Source of the DNA: Deltaproteobacteria bacterium
GTDB lineage: Bacteria > Desulfobacterota > DSM-4660 > Desulfatiglandales > Desulfatiglandaceae
NCBI GenBank assembly: GCA_003646995.1
Contig: QMLZ01000198.1
Coordinates: forward strand, 1 to 5,784
DNA length: 5,784 bases
Direction of reading: 5' to 3'
Position numbers and translations under genes: made by a program. The notes beneath the pieces were generated by a model. That model searched no databases and was not told the DNA's origin. It was given only the letters and a program-made list of their open reading frames with translations. This document shows, piece by piece, positions 1 through 5,784 of the stretch. The stretch's first letter is position 1, and each line of letters opens with the position of its first letter.

Positions 1-210
1 GGTAATGTCGAAGTATCCCGAATATTCATAGTCTGAATCTTTATTGAGGCTTATCGGAATTGGTAATCCACCTTCAGGAGTGATCGAGATGAAGGGTGCC
101 GTTATAAGTGGCTCTGTTAACGTAATCTTTATACCGACTGTTCCAACTCCAAACCTGCCTGTAGCTTCATCGTAAACACCAAGAGGTTCATACTCTATCG
201 AAGCAATAGC
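1..210 (-). other. Domain: start of a further beta-sandwich domain, cut by the window edge
   Basis: Residues 1859-1928. Alternating hydrophobic strands follow the preceding hinge (I-A-S-I-E-Y, V-G-I-K-I-T-L-T-E-P, F-I-S-I-T-P-E-G-G). This resembles the start of a bacterial Ig-like domain in which 'G-x-x-x-I-x-I-T-x-x-E-P' is followed by a second strand. Too little is present to assign the family. The protein continues beyond base 1, so at least one more domain and the C-terminal end, including any sorting signal, lie outside the window. Confidence 0.6.
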
Positions 211-3200
211 CGGAGCGGTCCTGTCACATATTGCACTGCCTTCGTTGGAGAGGTTGCTCTCATTGTCAGCAGCGTCGACTGTTGTTACGCGATAAAACCA
301 TGTCCCCTCATCTTCCGGGGAATCGTAGAAGGAGTTTGTGGTTACAAGATCAGTGTTTATTTTTGTTGCTTCTTCTTTTGAATCGAAAGAGGTAGACGAT
401 CGGTAGACGTTGTATCCTTTAATTGCGGTATCGCTGGGTATCTGCCATGATAGCCTGATTACTCCCTGTTCTTTACCTTCGACAAGGAGATTTCTTGGTT
501 TTTCAGGCAGTGTTGTGTCTAGGGTTACCGTGATTTGAGTACTCTTTGGACCGATTCCTCCTCTGTTTTTCAAGGCCACCTGGATTCTGTTGTCTCCTTC
601 GCCCAGAGTAACCGGAATGTTGAATTTCCCGCTGCTATCAACAACAGAAGTGTCCTGACTCTGTACATCGTTTATAAAAGCAACAACGTCTGTGTGGGGT
701 GTGCCGGTCCCGCTGACTATAATTTTACTGTTGTTGGTGAGAGTGCCATTCTGTGGATTTGTAATTATTGGTGTTGCAGCCGGTGCCGCGAGATCAATAC
801 TAATATTGAACGTGGTGGTAGAACTATTACCCAAAGAATCATATGCTATTATTTTTAAAGTGTGGACTCCGTCGTCAAGGGAAAGTAAATCCAGATGGTA
901 AGAGTAATTTTGAGAACCGTTGGCATCCGTATGAACAAGATCATCATCAATGTAAAATTCCACGCGACTCAAACCTGCCGGATCAGTCGCTTCCAGAGTA
1001 ATCATTCCTGAATGAGAGATTTCAATGCCATCACTAAGGCTTGTTCCATTAATCTTGTAATCGGCAGTAGAAGGACCCTGGGAATCAGGTACAGGGGTTC
1101 CCGGGACAGACGTCACCTGTTTGTCCTCACCATTCGAAAGATTGACGGTAGTAACTGCAAAATAGTAAGTGTTGTTATTGGTCAAACCTGCTACTCGAGC
1201 GGTGGTTGTTGTATTTGTTACGGCAGGAGAAAGCCCTGTGACATCGGTTATTTCCGAATCGCTCACGTAAACTGCATAGTATTTCACGTACGAAGCCGGT
1301 TCTGTTCCCTGCCAGTTGAGTTCCACGTAGCCGCTGTATGGAGTAAGCGTCACGTTTGTAGGATTATCCATGATAGTCACAGCATCCAAAGAAACTCCTT
1401 CGCTCTCGTTTCCGTCGGTGTCGTAGGCCGTGATCCTGAGACTGTAAAGCGTTGCGGGCGTTAAGCTGGTTGCTTCGTAGGTTAATATACTGGTATCCAG
1501 CTCAATACCATTCGGTGAATTGTTAAAGTAAACTTTGTAACCAGCCAGATCGCCGTGCGAGTTGGGTGAAGGATTCCACGTAAATGTGAGACTTGTTTTT
1601 CCACAGGAAACTGTTAGATTCGTCACTTCTTCAGGAGGTATTGTGTCTGTCGGTGTTGCTGAAACCGGCGTAACAGAACTAAGAGCATTATCATGAGTGT
1701 CTACAGCAACTACGGCAAAGTAGTATTTCTGTCCTTTAATCAGGTTCTCGACAATATAGGTAAAAGTGCCGGCAGGTACAGTTGCAAACGGATCAAGTCC
1801 TTCAAGTTGAGTGAAGAGGTGATCCTGAACGTATATTCTGTAGAGAGCCACATCTTCCTGACTTTCTTCATCGTATCCGTTCCAATCAAGGGATACAGTC
1901 GATCCGTGCCCTTCACCTGAAGCAGTCAGGTTAGATACCGGCAGCGGCGCAACATTATCATAAATAATTGTTACACTTATCAATTCACTCTTGTTCCCTG
2001 CTCTATCCTCGGAATATATTTCGAGTATGTTTTCCCCTTCTTGTAGCTGGACCTCGTACGACCAGTTAGTGTCAGCATTTACAGGGATAACCTCGGTATC
2101 GTTGATCCAGATGGATGATTCTGCGTCCTTTGTACCGTTAAGAGTTTGGTGAGACAGATGAGTTGGGCTTTCCACCGGTTCCACCGTGGGCTTTGCCGGA
2201 GCCGTGGCGTCGTAGGTGAAGGACAAATCAACATGGGTGGAGTTTCCTGCAAAATCGTGCGCATCCAGAACTACAGTATAGCTATCTTCAGCCAGAGGTT
2301 GCTCGGGAGTAAAAACAAGGGTATTTGCACCGGACAGTGCCCAGTTACCGGTTATCTCTTCATTTTGCGAGTTCTTAATACTTGCTGTGGATATCGTGGT
2401 AGTGCTGTCAAGACCAGCGGTCTGATCAATAAAAGTAAACGTAATTTGTGATGGTTGTTCTTGTAAATAACTTCCATCAGGAGGTGTGCTGGATTGAAGT
2501 GCTGGTGGTACTCGATCGAGAACAATTTGCAATTCCACTTCCTGACTTTTATTTCCGGCTTCATCCATAGCAAACAGGCGATATGTATTTGTACCTTCGT
2601 GATCAATGTGTAGCTCATAGGACCATGTGGTCTGATCATCAAGTTCGACAATTGGGTTGTCATCGAGCCAGATTGATGTGCTTGCCTGCTTTGTTCCGCT
2701 CAGAGTAACGGTCGAATTGTTTGTTGGAGAATTAACTTCGCCAAGCACTGGAGCATCTGGTGCCGTTAGATCAATAGAGAACGTAATGGTCTGTGATTGA
2801 GAGTTCCCAAGTGGTGTATCGGTAGGATTCAATGTAACAGTGTATGTGCCTTCTTCTAACAGAGTGCCGGCAGTAAAAGTTACATGGTTGTAATCCCCGG
2901 CCCATGTCCCGGATATTTCGTTATTGTCAGAGTCTTTCACGGAGGCATTTGTAATGGTTGCAGAAATATCAATATTCGTGGTCTCTTCCCAGAGCGTAAT
3001 ATCTATTTTATCTATCTGCCTGTTCAGTACTGCTCCATTTGCAGGAATAGATGAGTAAATAACCGGTGCCGTAGTATCCAGAACAATTTCTGTAGCGACA
3101 ATATCACTGGCCATTCCGGCAGCACTGACGGAATAAATGGTAAATGAATTGACTCCTTCATGCAGCGTAGCATCATATGACCAGGTGGTGTCTGAATTTA

Positions 3201-5784
3201 CGGAAATTACCTCCGCTCCATTTATTACTATTGATGTGTCGCTATCTTTTGTTCCTGACAGAGTTTGAGTATCTGTGTCCGTAGGTGTGGTTACCTGGTT
3301 AACCGTAGGTGCGTTGGGTACATCGTATTCCGTTAACCAGTCGGAGTAATCCACAGTACCTTTTGAAGAGTCGTCGAAGTTGTCATAGATCTTGGAGATA
3401 TCTTTTGGATTACTTCCCTGGGTCATTTCATTTGTGGTATCTACTCCCCACCAGTTATCCGTAGCTGTAATGTTTACAGAGGAGTTGTTAAATAGATCGT
3501 AGCCGGTGTTTGAATACAATCCGTTGTTTGAAAGAGAAATTGTCTGGTTTAGGCTCAAGTAGAGTCCGTGTTGTTGATTGCTGGTCACCTGGTTTGCTGT
3601 AAATTCTGGTGTTAAGTGATACGAACTGTAGCCTGAATATTCAAAAGAGACACCTGAATTGGAGTTGTTATGGACCACGTTGCCGCTGATTGTCGGCGAA
3701 ACTGTAGTGTTATAGTCATAGATCCTGATTCCATACGTACCGTCATGGAGGTCATTATTTAAGACAGATAACTGAGAGGCGGAGGAAGCTGAATTGTAGT
3801 TTGCGTAGAAAAGAGTACCGGATTGGTAAATCTCATTTCCCTGGGCTGTAACATCAGTTACTGCCCCGCCGGTTGTATAAATATAAATACCCTGGTCAGG
3901 ATGACCATGTATGGTATTGTTTAGAATTGATGCCTTGAGCTTCGCGCTACTGGAACCGTCAGCAGTGCAATAAACACCACAACTGCCATTATCTGAGACC
4001 TGGCTGCCAGAAATAACTAAAGTAAGGAGACTGCTTCCGCCATGGGCCCTGCATGAAATACCTTTTCCGTCGTTATCTGAGATGGTGTTGCCTTCCAGGG
4101 TGATTTCCACACTGGCATTGTTGGTAACGTAAGCATAAACACCGTCTCCGGAAGTGTGGCGTACAGTAGAATCCAGAATCGACAGTTCATCTGTATCCTC
4201 TTCTCCGATAAAGTTTATGCCGTACTGAGAGTATTCAACGGTGGTGTTTTCTATACGTACAATACCTTCAGCTTTTATTCCTATCCAATCACCTTTTTGG
4301 GCATCTGTTCCGGCATCCGAGGTAAACAGAATCGGGTCTGACTCTGTTCCCTGACAGATAAGGGTCCCTTTTACGATAAACTCGGTACTATTTATATTTG
4401 TACCACAGTAGGATGAATCAAAGTTAGCGGGGAATTCAATGCGTGTGCCAGGTAATATGGTTAGAGTGACACCTTCGGGAACCACAACGTCACCGTCTAA
4501 TTGTATTGTGCCGGACCACATTTCATCCCATTCCAGTGTGCCCATCCGAGTTGGTTCGTCAGCTCTAATGGATATGTTTGTTTCTGTTGGTGGGTCCTGG
4601 ACATTACCATCGGTGTCGATAACTCTGGTAAGAATTGTATAATCACCTGAGTAAAGCTGGTCGGAAGTAAATGTCCAGTACGTTTTACCAATATATCTTG
4701 TGTCAAAATCTGCAGCTTTCCACGTATTTCCGTTGTCAATGCTTACTTCGAGTTGATCGATTCCCGTAAGAGCATGAGCCACACCTGTGACCGTTAAAGC
4801 CCCTTCACTCAGTACTGCATCGTTAATGGGATCAATAACTCTTGTTTCAAGGTCTTGAATTGAATTGAAGCCAGACGATTTCCAATAAGCGTAGTTGACT
4901 AAGCCTTTGCTTGAATCGTCGAATTGGTCAAATATAGTGCTTATGTTAATGAGATCGGGGCTTGCATTCATTTCATCGGTAGCTTCGTTTCCCCAATAGT
5001 TAAAGCGGGCATCAATCGGAAATGAAGATGCATTGTAGATGTCGTAACCTGAGTTATAGTAAACCGTGTTATGAACTACCCGGATCATATTAGTGGTATT
5101 GCAATAAATGCCGTTGCCCCCGTTTTCATGAACCGAGTTAAGTGCAATTATGGCGTTTACAGCATTATTCTGAGATGAGTTACGAGTGCATACTATCCCG
5201 TCTCCTGTGTTTTCATTGACTACGTTACCTCTGATTTCTGTCCTCATGTATCCGCGGTATTCTTCGTAGCAGTAAATACCGTTTCCGGAGTTGTTGTGTA
5301 TGTTGTTCCCGCTTATGAGGGTTTCCATTTTGTAGTAGGAGGTATTGGATCCGTAGCTTCTGCAGTAGATACCATGGGTTGCGCCGTATACTTCGTTGTT
5401 AAGTATCTGCGCTACCATGTGGCTGTATCTTTCGTAGCAATGGATACCGATGTTTGAGCTGTTGTTGTAAACGGTGTTTGAAGAGATAGTGTATTCTGTT
5501 TTTATGTCCTGGTTGTAGATGTAGTTGCTATTGGAGTAGAGATATATGCCCACACCGGAATTATCGTGGACAGTATTATTGTTAATCTTTCCACTGGCTG
5601 ATGAATAGTTATAGGTATAGACATGTATTGCATGACTGGTGTTTGTCACAGTGTTTCCGCTGATATCCACATTGCCGGTTGCATATGTATAGTTATAAAC
5701 ATATATTCCGTAAGTGCCTGTGCTGGTTATGGTATTGTTGTTGACATCAATATCGGTAGATCCGTAGTTGTCGGCATATACCCA
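1..5784 (-). CDS. Internal fragment of a giant multidomain surface/secreted protein: two right-handed beta-helices plus a stalk of Ig-like and FN3 domains (partial at both ends)
   Basis: Seen: the minus-strand frame whose first codon is 5784-5782 stays open to base 1, giving 1,928 codons with no stop, no frameshift and low-complexity-free protein. Both ends run off the window, so no start, signal peptide, ribosome site or stop can be given. The internal Met codons (for example M123, M153, M414) lie inside domains and are not starts. Domain order is beta-helix (1-304), Ig-like (305-411), beta-helix (412-823), five Ig-like (824-1280), three FN3 (1281-1571), two Ig-like (1572-1760), FN3 (1761-1858) and a cut domain (1859-1928). 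Known for such families: they are exported and act in adhesion, matrix or polysaccharide contact. Inferred: this protein is extracellular, with the helices as ligand-binding heads and the sandwiches as a spacer stalk. No catalytic residues are recognised. The coding assignment is very secure; the function is only a class-level guess. Confidence 0.96.
211..504 (-). other. Domain: fibronectin type III-like 4
   Basis: Residues 1761-1858. It has K-P-R-N-L-L-V (1762-1768), the core Trp in I-R-L-S-W (W1780), I-K-G-Y-N-V-Y-R-S (1788-1796), the 'F-x-D-S ... G-T-W-F-Y-R-V-T-T-V-D' strand (1819-1837) and A-A-D-N-E-S. The G-Y-N-V-Y-R-S and F-Y-R-V-T-x-V-D strings are the typical bacterial FN3 signature. 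It ends C-D-R-T-A-P (1853-1858). Confidence 0.88.
505..780 (-). other. Domain: Ig-like G (glucodextranase-B/Big-like)
   Basis: Residues 1669-1760. It begins P-I-I-T-N-P-Q-N-G (1672-1680), then I-I-V-S-G-T-G-T-P, V-V-A-F-I-N-D, G-K-F-N-I-P-V-T-L-G-E-G-D-N-R-I-Q-V, and ends D-T-T-L-P (1756-1760). The 'S-G-T-x-x-P-x-x-x-V-x-x-x-I-N ... G-x-F-x-x-x-V-x-L-x-E-G-x-N-x-I' plan is well known in bacterial surface-protein Ig-like domains, where each copy carries one extended strand pair. Confidence 0.8.
781..1071 (-). other. Domain: Ig-like F (Big_7-like)
   Basis: Residues 1572-1668. The stretch I-T-L-E-A-T-D-P-A-G (1595-1604) followed by L-S-R-V-E-F-Y-I-D-D-D-L-V (1605-1617), and later D-D-G-V-H-T-L-K-I-I-A-Y-D-S-L-G-N-S (ending near 1654), is the recognisable plan of bacterial Ig-like domains of the 'V-x-F-Y-x-D-G ... 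G-x-H-x-x-x-x-x-A-x-D-x-x-G-N' type. It ends with the D-L-A-A-P hinge (1664-1668). It is a different Ig subtype from A-E, so the stalk is a mosaic. Confidence 0.82.
1072..1359 (-). other. Domain: fibronectin type III-like 3
   Basis: Residues 1476-1571. It has V-E-L-N-W (W1491), K-Y-Y-A-V-Y-V (1501-1507), and L-T-N-N-N-T-Y-Y-F-A-V-T-T-V (1534-1547), the FN3 'L-x-x-x-T-x-Y-x-x-x-V' strand. It is joined directly to FN3-2 by an N-P hinge and ends D-S-Q-G-P (1567-1571). A threonine run (T1525-T1528) lies in the loop before A-R-V-A-G-L. Confidence 0.83.
1360..1632 (-). other. Domain: fibronectin type III-like 2
   Basis: Residues 1385-1475. It has E-V-T-N-L-T-V (1386-1392), the core Trp in T-F-T-W-N-P-S (W1403), D-L-A-G-Y-K-V-Y (1412-1419), L-T-P-A-T-L-Y-S-L-R-I-T-A-Y-D (1441-1455) and D-T-D-G-N-E-S. 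This is the best FN3 consensus match in the window. C1394 is the only cysteine in the domain, so it cannot form an intradomain disulfide. Confidence 0.88.
1633..1944 (-). other. Domain: fibronectin type III-like 1
   Basis: Residues 1281-1384. The FN3 plan is visible: P-V-S-N-L-T-A (1282-1288), core Trp in V-S-L-D-W (W1301), Y-R-I-Y-V (1315-1319), L-I-K-G-Q-K-Y-Y-F-A-V (1348-1358) with the conserved Tyr pair, and A-V-D-T-H-D-N at the final strand, ending D-T-I-P-P (1380-1384). At 104 residues it is slightly long for an FN3, the extra length falling in the loop after Y-R-I-Y-V. It is a typical extracellular spacer or carbohydrate-associated module. Confidence 0.85.
1945..2196 (-). other. Domain: Ig-like E (third copy of type A)
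   Basis: Residues 1197-1280 (84 residues, as in A). It contains L-N-G-T-K (1215-1219), S-S-I-W-I-N-D (1223-1229), T-N-W-S-Y (1239-1243), Q-E-G-E-N, E-D-R-A-G-N-K-S and the D-N-V-A-P hinge (1276-1280). G1217 and W1241 are 187 residues after the matching residues of domain C. It is not followed by a type B domain; FN3 domains start directly, so the array is two and a half units long. Confidence 0.8.
2197..2502 (-). other. Domain: Ig-like D (second copy of type B, SbsA/Big_5-like)
   Basis: Residues 1095-1196, the same 102-residue length as domain B. The first strand is S-S-T-P-P-D-G-S, followed by I-T-F-T-F, T-A-S-I-K-N-S (matching N-A-S-V-K-D-S of B), L-V-F-T-P, L-A-E-D-S-Y-T-V-V-L, A-H-D-F-A-G-N-S, and the D-A-T-A-P hinge (1192-1196). 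The 'V-F-T-P-x-x-x-L-x-x-x-x-Y-T-V' stretch is a closer match to the SbsA-type consensus than its counterpart in B. Confidence 0.8.
2503..2757 (-). other. Domain: Ig-like C (second copy of type A)
   Basis: Residues 1010-1094. It opens D-A-P-V, with L-S-G-T-K (1028-1032), T-S-I-W-L-D-D (1036-1042), T-T-W-S-Y (1052-1056), H-E-G-T-N, then M-D-E-A-G-N-K-S and the D-R-V-P-P hinge (1090-1094). The G and W of these motifs (G1030, W1054) sit exactly 186 residues after G844 and W868 of domain A. It has one residue more than A and E, in the turn before H-E-G. Confidence 0.8.
2758..3063 (-). other. Domain: Ig-like B (SbsA/Big_5-like)
   Basis: Residues 908-1009 (102 residues). The order is S-x-I-P-A-N-G-A (first strand), I-D-I-T-L near the middle of the first sheet, then I-T-N-A-S-V-K-D, H-V-T-F-T, L-L-E-E-G-T-Y-T-V-T-L, and the D-L-T-A-P hinge (1005-1009). 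The 'P-x-x-G-x ... V-x-F-T-x-x-x-x-L-x-x-G-T-Y-T-V' plan is characteristic of SbsA-type bacterial Ig-like domains, which are common in S-layer and surface proteins. It pairs with domain A to form a two-domain repeat unit. The family name rests on pattern resemblance only. Confidence 0.75.
3064..3315 (-). other. Domain: Ig-like A (type 'SGTK...TWSY')
   Basis: Residues 824-907. It begins N-A-P, has L-S-G-T-K (842-846), T-S-I-V-I-N-G (850-856), T-T-W-S-Y (866-870), then H-E-G-V-N and an aromatic-rich strand, and ends at the D-T-T-A-P hinge (903-907). The same sequence plan returns at 1010 and 1197. It resembles the bacterial Ig-like domains that follow a glucodextranase-B or 'Big' fold, but the exact Pfam family cannot be assigned by eye. 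Unlike domains C and E, the terminal 'D-x-A-G-N-x-S' strand is degenerate here (S-A-A-G-M-A-S). The role is probably a stalk bead. Confidence 0.78.
3316..4551 (-). other. Domain: right-handed parallel beta-helix 2, complete, with N-terminal cap and C-terminal NWWG/FDDSSKG tail
   Basis: Residues 412-823. The start has the standard entry of this helix class: G-T-L-E-W (415-419) with W-S-G shortly after, then V-V-V-P-E-G-V-T-L-T-I-L-P-G-T (to 447), a V-K-G-T-L strand near G473, P-I-L-F-T-S-D (to 490), and G-D-W-I-G-I (498-503). The regular coils then carry an N/S ladder at N566, S594, N623, N650, N677, N702, N731, N754 and N777, with G-[IV/L]-x strands at about 26-29 residue spacing. The helix ends with N-W-W-G (777-780), an EM...IYDNFDDSSKG segment and V-D-Y-S-D-W (811-816). 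This tail aligns without gaps to that of helix 1 at an offset of exactly 515 residues. Cysteines C578, C602 and C606 are present. No catalytic signature is recognised; binding or adhesion is inferred. Confidence 0.9.
3337..3504 (-). repeat. Beta-helix C-terminal signature, copy 2 (residues 761-816)
   Basis: This is the second copy of the 56-residue closing segment, with G-Y-D-L-F-N, D-N-W-W-G, T-N-E-M, I-S-K-I-Y-D-N-F-D-D-S-S-K-G and V-D-Y-S-D-W. It starts exactly 515 residues after copy 1. Together with the helix coils and the Ig spacer, this defines a repeated helix-spacer module. Confidence 0.85.
4552..4872 (-). other. Domain: Ig-like spacer between the two beta-helices, with an Asp-box-like turn
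   Basis: Residues 305-411. It opens with I-x-D-P-I-N-D-A-V-L (317-325), the usual first strand of bacterial Ig-like domains, and continues with strand-rich sequence containing S-I-D-N-G-N-T-W (348-355). That motif resembles the S-x-D-x-G-x-T-W Asp-box turn, which in this kind of bacterial Ig-like domain is structural, not sialidase-specific. It closes with R-V-I-D-T-D-G-N (387-394), the common end strand of these domains; D390, D392 and N394 could bind calcium, but this is unproven. Only one Asp-box copy is present, so a BNR propeller is excluded. Its likely job is to separate the two helix modules. Confidence 0.75.
4873..5784 (-). other. Domain: right-handed parallel beta-helix 1 (PbH1-type repeats), N-terminal part missing, with C-terminal NYWG/FDDSSKG tail
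   Basis: Residues 1-304 of the fragment. About nine coils of 23-34 residues follow the pattern N-x-[VIL] ... N-x-[SG] ... G-[IV]-x-[VLC]. The asparagine ladder is N17, N44, N70, N103, N130, N160, N187, N216, N239 and N262, the hallmark of PbH1/NosD-like helices. A second ladder, after the G-I-Y strand, runs V29, V55, L82, C116, C141, C172, C199, C228. The coils are unusually rich in Tyr (for example Y28, Y30, Y32, Y34 and Y56, Y58, Y60). The helix ends with F-N-Y-W-G (261-265), then an EM...IFDQFDDSSKG segment and a V-N-Y-A-Y-W closing strand (296-301). The N-terminal cap lies beyond the right edge of the window. No pectate-lyase or glycosidase active-site pattern is seen. Ligand binding, probably glycan or surface contact, is inferred only from the fold. 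Confidence 0.88.
4882..5049 (-). repeat. Beta-helix C-terminal signature, copy 1 (residues 246-301)
   Basis: This 56-residue segment closes beta-helix 1: G-Y-D-I-Y-N, F-N-Y-W-G, T-D-E-M, I-S-T-I-F-D-Q-F-D-D-S-S-K-G and V-N-Y-A-Y-W. It aligns without any gap to residues 761-816, with 28 of 56 residues identical by hand count. Synonymous codons differ even in the conserved F-D-D-S-S-K-G part, so the duplication is not recent. Confidence 0.85.

Larger units (their letters stand above)
2197..2757 (-). repeat. Ig C-D pair, unit 2 of the 186-187 residue two-domain repeat
   Basis: Residues 1010-1196: one type A domain of 85 residues and one type B domain of 102 residues. The half unit E (1945-2196) follows. 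The constant length of B and D suggests that the array grew by duplication of a domain pair, not of single domains. Confidence 0.82.
2758..3315 (-). repeat. Ig A-B pair, unit 1 of a 186-187 residue two-domain repeat
   Basis: Residues 824-1009. One type A domain (84 residues) followed by one type B domain (102 residues). The same pair follows at once as C-D, and then a lone type A domain (E). Landmarks that keep register are the G of [SN]-G-T-K (844, 1030, 1217) and the W of T-x-W-S-Y (868, 1054, 1241). Confidence 0.82.

Noticed and set aside
1012..1464. Plus-strand open frame of 150 codons, and the other plus-strand frames at 535-858, 692-901, 1693-1920, 2146-2451, 4156-4341 and 4439-4642
   Set aside because: Each lies opposite the continuous minus-strand frame, the protein sequences show no domain or compositional sense (Cys/Arg-rich, no pattern), and all are antisense shadows of the real gene.
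2352..2663. Minus-strand open frames at 2079-2264, 2352-2663 and 4497-4739
   Set aside because: All three are in the same wrong frame relative to the giant reading frame, overlap its Ig and beta-helix domains completely, and translate to sequence with no recognisable plan.
4718..4744. S-I-D-N-G-N-T-W as evidence for a sialidase/BNR propeller
   Set aside because: There is a single Asp-box-like turn inside an Ig-like domain. A propeller needs several copies at regular spacing and catalytic residues, none of which are seen.
3316..5784. Beta-helices as a pectate lyase, alginate epimerase or NosD copper-maturation protein
   Set aside because: The fold pattern matches, but no catalytic Asp/Arg/Lys set could be recognised, and the tandem helix plus Ig/FN3 stalk is not the layout of NosD. 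The name is kept at the level of fold.
1..5784. Search for promoters, terminators, tRNA or other RNA genes, CRISPR and insertion sequences
   Set aside because: No non-coding gap exists. Repeats at the protein level are too diverged in DNA to be CRISPR or transposon ends, and no inverted terminal repeat or transposase-like sequence was seen.

Overview
The whole 5,784-base window lies inside one very large protein-coding gene on the minus strand. Reading the reverse complement from base 5784 down to base 1 gives 1,928 consecutive sense codons with no stop. Neither the start codon, the signal peptide, nor the stop codon is in view, so this is an internal fragment of a longer protein. No second gene, RNA gene, promoter, terminator, mobile element or CRISPR array is supported, and there is no intergenic gap.

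From N to C (right to left in window coordinates), the fragment contains these parts. First comes the C-terminal part of a right-handed parallel beta-helix (residues 1-304), ending in an NYWG signature. Next is an Ig-like spacer (305-411), then a second, apparently complete beta-helix with an N-terminal cap (412-823), ending in an NWWG signature. Then come five Ig-like domains in an alternating A-B-A-B-A pattern (824-1280) with a 186-187 residue period. These are followed by three fibronectin type III-like domains (1281-1571), two more Ig-like domains (1572-1760), a fourth FN3-like domain (1761-1858) and the start of another beta-sandwich domain (1859-1928), which is cut by the window edge. 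Most sandwich domains end in a D-x-x-x-P hinge, which makes the boundaries easy to place.

The architecture is that of a secreted or surface-anchored bacterial adhesin, matrix or carbohydrate-binding protein: beta-helix 'head' modules on a long stalk of Ig/FN3 beads. No catalytic motif is recognisable. GC content looks moderate (mid-40s percent by eye), and codon use is mixed, including AGA, AGG and ATA. Giant genes of this type are known from Desulfobacterota and other environmental Gram-negative or uncultivated lineages, but the sequence alone does not fix the taxon. The points most worth a second look are the duplicated 515-residue beta-helix module, the period of the Ig pair, and a ladder of cysteines stacked in successive coils of the first helix.
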